DNA from: Paratinospora sagittata
Lineage: Eukaryota > Streptophyta > Magnoliopsida > Ranunculales > Menispermaceae
Direction of reading: 5' to 3'
Length of the DNA stretch: 64,000 bases
Assembly (NCBI GenBank): GCA_035771175.1
Contig: CM069589.1
Location: 26,802,201-26,866,200 of the forward strand
Made by a program: the position numbers and the translations under genes. Below are positions 23,071 through 35,632 of this stretch, in pieces. The first letter of the stretch is position 1. Each line of letters begins with the position of its first letter. The notes below the pieces were generated by a model. The model was given only the letters and a program-made list of their open reading frames with translations. It was not told the origin of the DNA and did no database searches.

Positions 23071-25400
23071 TAATTTGGAGTCCGGAAGAAAACGTTATGC
23101 CTATTTTAATGTTTGTTACCCATTGACCACCGTACTTGTGAATCTAATCCGCAATCAAAATCAAAAAGCCTTAGCCATTTCTTTGGAAGTATGATTTGAG
23201 TTATTCGAAAGACGTTTAAAATATATTTTCTTCCTCTTTTCAAAGCATTTTTAATCACTCAAACTGGAGTCAGGAATAAAATGTTATGGCTACTTGAATA
23301 TTTTATCCCGATCAATCAACTTACATATCGACCAAATCGTGAAGAAATCTTCAAAAAGCCATAACTTTGTATCCCGACTTTGATTTGAAGGAGTGAAAAA
23401 GAATTGAAAATGCCTTTTCTTCCCATTTCTAACGCATGTTCAATCAGACAAATTGGAGTTAGAATGAAAACGTTATGGTTATTTTAAAGTTTCACACCGA
23501 TCATTCAATTACTTCTCGTATGAATCGATAAGAAAAATTCAAATAGACTTACAGTTTAATCCTGACACTGATATGAGTTAATAAAAAGGCGTTGAAAATA
23601 TTGTTTCTTCTTCTTTCCAAGGAATGTGCAATCACTCAAATTGGAGTGCGGAAGAAAACATTATGCCTATTTTAATGTTTGTTACCCATTGACCACCGTA
23701 CTTGTGAATCTGATCCGCGATCAAAATCAAAAAGCCTCAGCCATTTCTTTGGAAGTATGATTTGAGTTATTCGAAAGACGTTTAAAATATCGTTTCTTCC
23801 TCTTTTCAAAGCATTTTTAATCACTCAAACGGGAGTCAGGAATAAAATGTTATGGCTATTTGAATATTTTATCCCGATCAATCAACTTACTTATCGACCA
23901 AATCGTGAAGAAATGTTCAAAAAGCCATAACTTTTTATCCCGACTTTGATTTCATGGAGTGAAAAAGAATTGAAAATGCCTTTTCTTCCAATTTCTAACG
24001 CATGTTCAATCAGACAAATTGGAGTCAGAATGAAAACGTTATGGTTATGGCTATTTGAATATTTTATCCCGATCAATCAACTTACTTATCGACCAAATCG
24101 TGAAGAAATGTTCAAAAAGCCATAACATTTTATCCCGACTTTGATTTCATGGAGTGAAAAAGAATTGAAAATGCCTTTTCTTCCAATTTCTAACGCTTGT
24201 TCAATCAGACAAATTGGAGTCAGAATGAAAACGTTATGGTTATTTTAAAGTTTCACACCGATCATTCAATTACTTCTCGTATGAATCGATAAGAAAAATT
24301 CAAATAGACTTACAGTTTAATCCTGACACTGATATGAGTTAATAAAAAGGCGTTGAAAATATTGTTTCTTCTTCTTTCCAAGGAATGTGCCTTCACTCAA
24401 ATTGGTGTCCAGAAGAAAACGTTATGGCTATTTTAATGTTTGTTACCCATTGACCACCGTACTTGTGAATCTAATCAGCAATCAAAATCAAAAAGGCTTA
24501 GCCATTTCTTTGGAAGTATGATTTGAGTTATTCAGAAGGCTTTTAAAATATCGTTTCTTCCTCTTTTCAACGCATTTTCAATCGCTCAAACTGGAGTCAG
24601 GAATAAAATGTTTTGGCTATTTGAATATTTTATCCCGATCAATCAACTTACATATCGACCAAATCGTGAAGAAATCTTCAAAAACCCATAACTTTTTATC
24701 CCGACTTTGATTTGAAGGAGTGAAAAAGAATTGAAAATGCCTTTTCTTCCCATTTCTAACGCATGTTCAATCAGACAAATTGGAGTCAGAATGAAAACGT
24801 TATGGTTATTTTAAAGTTTCACACCGATCATTCAATTACTTCTCGTATGAATCGATAAGAAAAATTCAAATAGACTTACAGTTTAATCCTGACACTGATA
24901 TGAGTTAATAAAAAGGCGTTGAAAATATTGTTTCTTCTTCATTCCAAGGAATGTGCAATCACTCAAATTGGAGTCCGGAAGAAAACGTAATGCCTATTTT
25001 AATGTTTGTTGCCCATTGACCACCGTACTTGTGAATCTAATCAGCAATCAAAATCAAAAAGCCTTAGCCATTTCTTTGGAAGTATGATATGAGTTATTCG
25101 AAAGACGTTTAAAATATCGTTTCTTCCTCTTTTCAAAGCATTTTTAATCACTCAAACTGGAGTCAGGAATAAAATGTTATGGCCATTTGAATATTTTATC
25201 CCGATCAATCAACTTACTTATCGACCAAATCGTGAAGAAATGTTCAAAAAGCCATAACTTTTTATCCCGACTTCGATTTCAAGGAGCGAGAAAGAATTGA
25301 AAATGCCTTTTCTTCCAATTTCTAACGCATGTTCAATCAGACAAATTGGAGTCAGAATGAAAACGTTATGGTTATTTTAAAGTTTCACACCGATCATTCA
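23071..25400 (+). repeat. Transition zone between left and right variant families
   Basis: Variants typical of the left 23 kb fade here and those typical of the right 39 kb begin. GCCTCAGCC, frequent on the left, is last seen at about 23,724. GGCTACTTG first appears at about 23,288, TATGATATGAG at about 25,082, CTTCGATTTCAAGG at about 25,272 and AGACATACAG at about 25,438. Many one-off substitutions also occur, such as TATATTTTCTTCC at about 23,222, GGAGTGCGG at about 23,644 and AATCTGATCCGCG at about 23,708. The only break of the A-B-C order lies inside this zone. No unique sequence interrupts the array. Confidence 0.75.
23961..24350 (+). repeat. Out-of-register C-to-B junction (extra 195 bp)
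   Basis: A C monomer starts at 23,961 and runs normally through GAAAACGTTATGGTTAT. At 24,044-24,048 it changes to B sequence (GGCTATTTGAATATTTTATC) and continues through the right half of a second B and then a whole second C. The order is therefore B, C/B hybrid, C, A instead of B, C, A. The shared word at the switch is GTTAT. C has two GTTAT words six bases apart, and the junction uses the second one against the single GTTAT in B, which explains why the insertion is 189 + 6 = 195 bp. The sequence after the junction (CATAACATTTTATC, CGCTTGTTC) resembles the trimer near 22,190-22,310. Confidence 0.9.
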
Positions 25401-28400
25401 ATTACTTCTCGTATGAATCGATAAGAAAAATTCAAATAGACATACAGTTTAATCCTGACACTGATATGAGTTAATAAAAAGGCGTTGAAAATATTGTTTA
25501 TTCTTCTTTCCAAGGAATGTGCAATCACTCAAATTGGAGTCCGGAAGAAAACGTTATGGCTATTTTAATGTTTGTTACCCATTGACCACCGTACTTGCGA
25601 ATCTAATCAGCAATCAAAATCAAAAAGCCTTAGCCATTTCTTTGGAAGTATGATTTGAGTTCTTCGAAAGACGTTTAAAATATCGTTTCTTCCTCTATTC
25701 AAAGCATTTTTAATCACTCAAACTGGAGTCAGGAATAAAATGTTATGGCTATTTGAATATTTTACCCCGATCAATCAACTTACTTATCGACCAAATCGTG
25801 AAGAAATGTTCAAAAAGCCATAACTTTTTATCCCGACTTTGATTTCATGGAGTGAAAAAGAATTGAAAATGCCTTTTCTTCCAATTTCTAACGCATGTTC
25901 AATCAGAGAAATTGGTGTCAGAATGAAAACGTTATGGTCATTTTAAAGTTTCACACCGATCATTCAATTACTTCTCGTATGAATCGATAAGAAAAATTCA
26001 AATAGACATACAGTTTAATCCTGACACTGATATGAGTTAATAAAAAGGCGTTGAAAATATTGTTTCTTCTTCTTTCCAAGGAATGTGCATTCACTCAAAT
26101 TGGTGTCCACAAGAAAACGTTATGGCTATTTTAATGTTTGTTACCCATTGACCACCGTACTTGTGAATCTAATCAGCAATCAAAATCAAAAAGCCTTAGC
26201 CATTTCTTTGGAAGTATGATTTGAGTTATTCGAAAGACGTTTAAAATATCGTTTCTTCCTCTTTTCAAAGCATTTTTAATCACTCAAACTGGAGTCAGGA
26301 ATAAAATGTTATGGCTACTTGAATATTTTATCCCGATCAATCAACTTACATATCGACCAAATCGTGAAGAAATGTTCAAAAAGCCATAACTTTTTATCCC
26401 GACTTTGATATGAAGGAGTGAAAAAGGATTGAAAATGCCTTTTCTTCCCATTTCTAACGCATGTTCAATCAGACAAATTGGAGTCACAATGAAAACGTTA
26501 TGGTTATTTTAAAGTTTCACACCGATCATTCAATTACTTCTCGTATGAATCGATAAGAAAAATTCAAATAGACTTACAGTTTAATCCTGCACTGATATGA
26601 GTTAATAAAAAGGCGTTGAAAATATTGTTTCTTCTTCTTTCCAAGGAATGTGCAATCACTCAAATTGGAGTCCGGAAGAAAACGTTATGCCTATTTTAAT
26701 GTTTGTTACCCATTGACCACCGTACTTGTGAATCTAATCAGCAATCAAAATCAAAAAGCCTTAGCCATTTCTTTGGAAGTACGATTTAAGTTATTCGAAA
26801 GACGTTTAAAATATCGTTTCTTCCTCTTTTCAAAGCATTTTTAATCACTCAAACTGGAGTCAGGAATAAAATGTTATGGCTATTTGAATATTTTATCCCG
26901 ATCAATCAACTTACTTATCGACCAAATCGTGAAGAAATGTTCAAAAAGCCATAACTTTTTATCCCGACTTCGATTTCAAGGAGTGAAAAAGAATTGAAAA
27001 TGCCTTTTCTTCCAATTTCTAACGCATGTTTAATCAGACAAATTGGAGTCAGAATGAAAACGTTATGGTTATTTTAAAGTTTCACACCGATCATTCAATT
27101 ACTTCTCGTATGAATCGATAAGAAAAATTCAAATAGACATACAGTTTAATCCTGACACTGATATGAGTTATTAAACAGGCGTTGAAAATATTGTTTCTTC
27201 TTCTTTCCAAGGAATGTGCATTTACTCAAATTGGTGTCCACAAGAAAACCTTATGGCTATTTTAATGTTTGTTACCCATTGACCACCGTACTTGTGAATC
27301 TAATCAGCAATCAAAATCAAAAAGCCTTAGCCATTTCTTTGGAAGTATGATTTGAGTTATTCAGAAGGCTTTTAAAATATCGTTTCTTCATCTTTTCAAC
27401 GCATTTTCAATCACTCAAACTGGAGTCAGGAATAAAATGTTATGGCTATTTGAATATTTTATCCCGATCAATCAACTTACATATCAACCAAAACGTGAAG
27501 AAATCTTCAAAAAGCCATAACTTTTTTTCCCGACTTTGATTTGAAGGAGTGAAAAAGAATTGAAAATGCCATTTCTTCCCATTTCTAACGCATGTTCAAT
27601 CAGACAAATTGGAGTCACAATGAAAACGTTATGGTTATTTTAAAGTTTCACACCGATCATTCAATTACTTCTCGTATGAATCGATAAGAAAAATTCAAAT
27701 AGACTTACAGTTTAATCCTGACACTGATATGAGTTAATAAAAAGGCGTTGAAAATATTATTTCTTCTTCATTCCAAGGATTGTGCAATCACTCAAATTGG
27801 AGTCCGGAAGAAAACATAATGCCTATTTTAATGTTTGTTGCCCATTGACCACCGTACTTGTGAATCTAATCAGCAATCAAAATCAAAAAGCCTTAGCCAT
27901 TTCTTTGGAAGTATGATATGAGTTATTCGAAAGACGTTTAAAATATCGTTTCTTCCTCTTTTCAAAGCATTTTTAATCACTCAAACTGGAGTCAGGAATA
28001 AAATGTTATGGCTATTTGAATATTTTATCCCGATCAATCAACTTACTTATCGACCAAATCGTGAAGAAATGTTCAAAAAGCCATAACTTTTTATCCCGAC
28101 TTCGATTTCAAGGAGTGAGAAAGAATTGAAAATGCCTTTTCTTCCAATTTCTAACGCATGTTCAATCAGACAAATTGGAGTCAGAATGAAAACGTTATGG
28201 TTATTATAAAGTTTCACACCGATCATTCAATTACTTCTCGTATGAATCGATAAGAAAAATTCAAATAGACATACAGTTTAATCCTGACACTGATATGAGT
28301 TAATAAAAAGGCGTTGAAAATATTGTTTCTTCTTCTTTCCAAGGAATGTGCATTCACTCAAATTGGTGTCCAGAAGAAAACGTTATGGCTATTTTAATGT

Positions 28401-31400
28401 TTGTTACCCATTGACCACCGTACTTGTGAATCTAATCAGCAATCAAAATCAAAAAGCCTTAGCCATTTCTTTGGAAGTATGATTTGAGTTATTCGAAAGA
28501 CGTTTAAAATATCGTTTCTTCCTCTTTTCAAAGCATTTTTAATCACTCAAACTGGAGTCAGGAATAAAATGTTATGGCTATTTGAATATTTTATCCCAAT
28601 CAATCAAGTTACATATCGACCAAATCGTGAGGAAATCTTCAAAAAGCCATAACTTTTTATCCCGACTTTGATTTGAAGGAGTGAAAAAGGATTGAAAATG
28701 CCTTTTCTTCCCATTTCTAACGCATGTTCAATCAGACAAATTGGAGTCACAATGAAAACGTTATGGTTATTTTAAAGTTTCACACCGATCATTCAATTAC
28801 TTCTCGTATGAATCGATAAGAAAAATTCAAATAGACTTACAGTTTAATCCTGCACTGATATGAGTTAATAAAAAGGCGTTGAAAATATTGTTTCTTCTTT
28901 ATTCCAAGGAATGTGCAATCACTCAAATTGGAGTCCGGAAGAAAACGTTATGCCTATTTTAATGTTTGTTACCCATTGACCACCGTACTTGTGAATCTAA
29001 TCAGCAATCAAAATCAAAAAGCCTTAGCCATTTCTTTGGAAGTATGATTTGAGTTATTCGAAAGACGTTTAAAATATCGTTTCTTCCTCTTTTCAAAGCA
29101 TTTTTAATCACTCAAACTGGAGTCAGGAATAAAATGTTATGGCTATTTGAATATTTTATCCCGATCAATCAACTTACATATCGATCAAATCGTGAAGAAA
29201 TCTTCAAAAAGCCATAACTTTTTATCCCGACTTTGATTTGAAGGCGTGAAAAAGAACTGAAAATGCCTTTTCTTCCCATTTCTAACGCATGTTCAATAGG
29301 ACAAATTGGAGTCAGAATGAAAACGTTATGGTTATTTTAAAGTTTCACACCGATCATTCAATTACTTCTCGTATGAATCGATAAGAAAAATTCAAATAGA
29401 CTCACAGTTTAATCCTGACACTGATATGAGTTAATAAAAAGGCGTTGAAAATATTGTTTCTTCTTCTTTCCAAGGAATGTGCAATCACTCAAATTGGAGT
29501 CCGGAAGAGAACGTTATGCCTATTTTAATGTTTGTTACCCATTGACCACCGTACTTGTGAATCTAATCAGCAATCAAAATCAAAAAGCCTTAGCCATTTC
29601 TTTGGAAGTATGATATGAGTTATTCGAAAGACGTTTAAAATATCGTTTCTTCCTCTTTTCAAAGCATTTTTAATCACTCAAACTGGAATCAGGAATAAAA
29701 TGTTATGGCTATTTGAATATTTTATCCCGATCAATCAACTTACTTATCGACCAAATCGTGAAGAAATGTTCAAAAAGCCATAACTTTTTATCCCGACTTC
29801 GATTTGAAGGAGTGAAAAAGAATTGAAAATGCCTTTTCTTCCAATTTCTAACGCATGTTCAATCAGACAAATTGGAGTCAGAATGAAAACGTTATGGTTA
29901 TTTTAAAGTTTCACACCGATCATTCAATTACTTCTCGTATGAATCGATAAGAAAAATTCAAATAGACATACAGTTTAATCCTGACACTGATATGAGTTAA
30001 TAAAAAGGCGTTGAAAATATTGTTTCTTCTTCTTTCCAAGGAATGTGCATTTACTCAAATTGGTGTCCACAAGAAAACCTTATGGCTATTTTAATGTTTG
30101 TTACCCATTGACCACCGTACTTGTGAATCTAATCAGCAATCAAAATCAAAAAGCCTTAGCCATTTCTTTGGAAGTATGATTTGAGTTATTCAGAAGGCTT
30201 TTAAAATATCGTTTCTTCCTCTTTTCAACGCATTTTCAATCACTCAAACTGGAGTCAGGAATAAAATGTTATGGCTATTTGAATATTTTATCCCGATCAA
30301 TCAACTTACATATCAACCAAAACGTGAAGAAATCTTCAAAAAGCCATAACTTTTTTTCCCGACTTTGATTTGAAGGAGTGAAAAAGAATTGAAAATGCCA
30401 TTTCTTCCCATTTCTAACGCATGTTCAATCAGACAAATTGGAGTCACAATGAAAACGTTATGGTTATTTTAAAGTTTCACACCGATCATTCAATTACTTC
30501 TCGTATGAATCGATAAGAAAAATTCAAATAGACTTACAGTTTAATCCTGACACTGATATGAGTTAATAAAAAGGCGTTGAAAATATTGTTTCTTCTTCAT
30601 TCCAAGGAATGTGCAATCACTCAAATTGGAGTCCGGAAGAAAACATAATGCCTATTTTAATGTTTGTTGCCCATTGACCACCGTACTTGTGAATCTAATC
30701 AGCAATCAAAATCAAAAATCCTTAGCCATTTCTTTGGAAGTATGATATGAGTTATTCGAAAGACGTTTAAAATATCGTTTCTTCCTCTTTTCAAAGCATT
30801 TTTAATCACTCAAACTGGAGTCAGGAATAAAATGTTATGGCTATTTGAATATTTTATCCCGATCAATCAACTTACTTATCGACCAAATCGTGAAGAAATG
30901 TTCAAAAAGCCATAACTTTTTATCCCGACTTTGATTTGAAGGAGTGAGAAAGAATTGAAAATGCCTTTTCTTCCAATTTCTAACGCATGTTCAATCAGAC
31001 AAATTGGAGTCAGAATGAAAACGTTATGGTTATTATAAAGTTTCACACCGATCATTCAATTACTTCTCGTATGAATCGATAAGAAAAATTCAAATAGACA
31101 TACAGTTTAATCCTGACACTGATATGAGTTAATAAAAAGGCGTTGAAAATATTGTTTCTTCTTCTTTCCAAGGAATGTGCATTCACTCAAATTGGTGTCC
31201 AGAAGAAAACGTTATGGCTATTTTAATGTTTGTTGCCCATTGACCACCGTACTTGTGAATCTAATCAGCAATCAAAATCAAAAAGCCTTAGCCATTTCTT
31301 TGGAAGTATGATATGAGTTATTCGAAAGACGTTTAAAATATCGTTTCTTCCTCTTTTCAAAGCATTTTTAATCACTCAAACTGGAGTCAGGAATAAAATG

Positions 31401-34400
31401 TTATGGCTATTTGAATATTTTATCCCGATCAATCAACTTACTTATTGACCAAATCGTGAGGAAATCTTCAAAAAGCCATTACTTTTTATCCCGACTTTGA
31501 TTTGAAGGAGTGAAAAAGGATTGAAAATGCCTTTTCTTCCCATTTCTAACGCATGTTCAATCAGACAAATTGGAGTCACAATGAAAACGTTATGGTTATT
31601 TTAAAGTTTCACACCGATCATTCAATTACTTCTCGTATGAATCGATAAGAAAAATTCAAATAGACTTACAGTTTAATCCTGCACTGATATGAGTTAATAA
31701 AAAGGCGTTGAAAATATTGTTTCTTCTTTATTCCAAGCAATGTGCAATCACTCAAATTGGAGTCCGGAAGAAAACGTTATGCCTATTTTAATGTTTGTTA
31801 CCCATTGACCACCGTACTTGTGAATCTAATCAGCAATCAAAATCAAAAAGCCTTAGCCATTTCTTTGGAAGTATGATTTGAGTTATTCGAAAGAGGTTTA
31901 AAATATCGTTTCTTCCTCTTTTCAAAGCATTTTTAATCACTCAAACTGGAATTAGGAATAAAATGTTATGGCTATTTGAATATTTTATCCCGATCAATCA
32001 ACTTACTTATCGACCAAATCGTGAAAAAATGTTCAAAAAGCCATAACTTTTTATCCCGACTTCGATTTGAAGGAGTGAAAAAGAATTGAAAATGCCTTTT
32101 CTTCCAATTTCTAACGCATGTTCAATCAGACAAACTGGAGTCAGAATGAAAACGTTATGGTTATTTTAAAGTTTCACACCGATCATTCAATTACTTCTCG
32201 TATGAATCGATAAGAAAAATTCAAATAGACATACAGTTTAATCCTGACACTGATATGAGTTAATAAAAAGGCGTTGAAAATATTGTTTCTTCTTCTTTCC
32301 AAGGAATGTGCATTTACTCAAATTGGTGTCCACAAGAAAACCTTATGGCTATTTTAATGTTTGTTACCCATTGACCACCGTACTTGTGAATCTAATCAGC
32401 AATCAAAATCAAAAAGCCTTAGCCATTTCTTTGGAAGTATGATTTGAGTTATTCAGAAGGCTTTTAAAATATCGTTTCTTCCTCTTTTCAACGCATTTTC
32501 AATCACTCAAACTGGAGTCAGGAATAAAATGTTATGGCTATTTGAATATTTTATCCCGATCAATCAACTTACATATCAACCAAAACGTGAAGAAATCTTC
32601 AAAAAGCCATAACTTTTTTTCCCGACTTTGATTTGAAGGAGTGAAAAAGAATTGAAAATGCCATTTCTTCCCATTTCTAACGCATGTTCAATCAGACAAA
32701 TTGGAGTCACAATGAAAACGTTATGGTTATTTTAAAGTTTCACACCGATCATTCAATTGCTTCTCGTATGAATCGATAAGAAAAATTCAAATAGACTTAC
32801 AGTTTAATCCTGACACTGATATGAGTTAATAAAAAAGCGTTGAAAATATTGTTTCTTCTTCATTCCAAGGAATGTGCATTTACTCAAATTGGTGTCCACA
32901 AGAAAACCTTATGGCTATTTTAATGTTTGTTACCCATTGACCACCGTACTTGTGAATCTAATCAGCAATCAAAATCAAAAAGCCTTAGCCATTTCTTTGG
33001 AAGTATGATATGAGTTATTCGAAAGACGTTTAAAATATCGTTTCTTCCTCTTTTCAAAGCATTTTTAATCACTCAAACTGGAGTCAGGAATAAAATGTTA
33101 TGGCTATTTGAATATTTTATCCCGATCAATCAACTTACTTATCGACCAAATCGTGAAGAAATGTTCAAAAAGCCATAACTTTTTATCCCGACTTCGATTT
33201 CAAGGAGTGAAAAAGAATTGAAAATGCCTTTTCTTCCAATTTCTAACGCATGTTCAATCAGACAAATTGGAGTCAGAATGAAAACGTTATGGTTATTTTA
33301 AAGTTTCACACCGATCATTCAATTACTTCTCGTATGAATCGATAAGAAAAATTCAAATAGACTTACAGTTTAATCCTGACACTGATATGAGTTAATAAAA
33401 AGGCGTTGAAAATATTGTTTCTTCTTCTTTCCAAGGAATGTGCAATCACTCAAATCGGAGTCTGGAAGAAAACGTTATGCCTATTTTAATGTTTGTTGCC
33501 CATTGACCACCGTACTTGTGAATCTAATCAGCAATCAAAATCAAAAAGCCTTAGCCATTTCTTTGGAAGTATGATATGAGTTATTCGAAAGACGTTTAAA
33601 ATATCGTTTCTTCCTCTTTTCAAAGCATTTTTAATCACTCAAACTGGAGTCAGGAATAAAATGTTATGGCTATTTGAATATTTTATCCCGATCAATCAAC
33701 TTACTTATCGACCAAATCGTGAAGAAATCTTCAAAAAGCCATAACTTTTTATCCCGACTTCGATTTCAAGGAGTGAGAAAGAATTGAAAATGCCTTTTCT
33801 TCCAATTTCTAACGCATGTTCAATCAGACAAATTGGAGTCAGAATGAAAACGTTATGGTTATTTTAAAGTTTCACACCGATCATTCAATTACTTCTCGTA
33901 TGAATCGATAAGAAAAATTCAAATAGACATACAGTTTAATCCTGACACTGATATGAGTTAATAAAAAGGCGTTGAAAATATTGTTTCTTCTTCTTTCCAA
34001 GGAATGTGCATTTACTCAAATTGGTGTCCACAAGAAAACCTTATGGCTATTTTAATGTTTGTTACCCATTGACCACCGTACTTGTGAATCTAATCAGCAA
34101 TCAAAATCAAAAAGCCTTAGCCATTTCTTTGGAAGTATGATTTGAGTTATTCAGAAGGCTTTTAAAATATCGTTTCTTCCTCTTTTCAACGCATTTTCAA
34201 TCACTCAAACTGGAGTCAGGAATAAAATGTTATGGCTATTTGAATATTTTATCCCGATCAATCAACTTACATATCAACCAAAACGTGAAGAAATCTTCAA
34301 AAAGCCATAACTTTTTTTCCCGACTTTGATTTGAAGGAGTGAAAAAGAATTGAAAATGCCATTTCTTCCCATTTCTAACGCATGTTCAATCAGACAAATT

Positions 34401-35632
34401 GGAGTCACAATGAAAACGTTATGGTTATTTTAAAGTTTCACACCGATCATTCAATTGCTTCTCGTATGAATCGATAAGAAAAATTCAAATAGACTTACAG
34501 TTTAATCCTGACACTGATATGAGTTAATAAAAAGGCGTTGAAAATATTGTTTCTTCTTCATTCCAAGGAATGTGCAATCACTCAAATTGGAGTCCGGAAG
34601 AAAACATAATGCCTATTTTAATGTTTGTTGCCCATTGACCACCGTACTCGTGAATCTAATCAGCAATCAAAATCAAAAAGCCTTAGCCATTTCTTTGGAA
34701 GTATGATATGAGTTATTCGAAAGACGTTTAAAATATCGTTTCTTCCTCTTTTCAAAGCATTTTTAATCACTCAAACTGGAGTCAGGAATAAAATGTTATG
34801 GCTATTTGAATATTTTGTCCCGATCAATCAACTTACTTATCGACCAAATCGTGAAGAAATGTTCAAAAAGCCATAACTTTTTATCCCGACTTCGATTTCA
34901 AGGAGTGAAAAAGAATTGAAAATGCCTTTTCTTCCCATTTCTAACGCATGTTCAATAGGACAAATTGGAGTCAGAATTAAAACGTTATGGTTATTTTAAA
35001 GTTTCACACCGATCATTCAATTACTTCTCGTATGAATCGATAAGAAAAATTCAAATAGACTTACAGTTTAATCCTGACACTGATATGAGTTAATAAAAAG
35101 GCGTTGAAAATATTATTTCTTCTTCATTCCAAGGAATGTGCAATCACTCAAATTGGAGTCCGGAAGAAAACATAATGCCTATTTTAATGTTTGTTGCCCA
35201 TTGACCACCGTACTTGTGAATCTAATTAGCAATCAAAATCAAAAAGCCTTAGCCATTTCTTTGGAAGTATGATATGAGTTATTCGAAAGACGTTTAAAAT
35301 ATCGTTTCTTCCTCTTTTCAAAGCATTTTTAATCACTCAAACTGGAGTCAGGAATAAAATGTTATGGCTATTTGAATATTTTATCCCGATCAATCAACTT
35401 ACTTATCGACCAAATCGTGAAGAAATGTTCAAAAAGCCATAACTTTTTATCCCGACTTCGATTTCAAGGAGTGAGAAAGAATTGAAAATGCCTTTTCTTC
35501 CAATTTCTAACGCATGTTCAATCAGACAAATTGGAGTCAGAATGAAAACGTTATGGTTATTTTAAAGTTTCACACCGATCATTCAATTACTTCTCGTATG
35601 AATCGATAAGAAAAATTCAAATAGACTTACAG
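25401..35632 (+). repeat. Mosaic block with variants recurring every 3, 4 or 5 trimers
   Basis: No single long unit is repeated in order, but groups of rare variants recur at changing distances. The one-base deletion AATCCTGCACTG lies at about 26,584, 28,847 and 31,676 (spacings 2,263 and 2,829). ATATCAACCAAAACGTG with TTTTTTTCCCG lies at about 27,481, 30,310, 32,573 and 34,271 (2,829, 2,263 and 1,698). GAAAACATAATGCC lies at about 27,813, 30,642, 34,600 and 35,167. The spacings are five, four and three trimers. This looks like older amplifications later rearranged. A forward frame at 26,650-26,844 is open only because TATGATTTGAG has become TACGATTTAAG here, so I reject it as a gene. Confidence 0.78.

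Noticed and set aside
23891..24076. Reverse 61-codon open frame across the C/B junction
   Set aside because: It is a by-product of the out-of-register junction. It is interesting as a recombination mark, not as a coding sequence.
26650..26844. Forward 64-codon open frame
   Set aside because: Same reason: a local TATGA-to-TACGA change removes the usual stop, and other trimers are closed in this frame.
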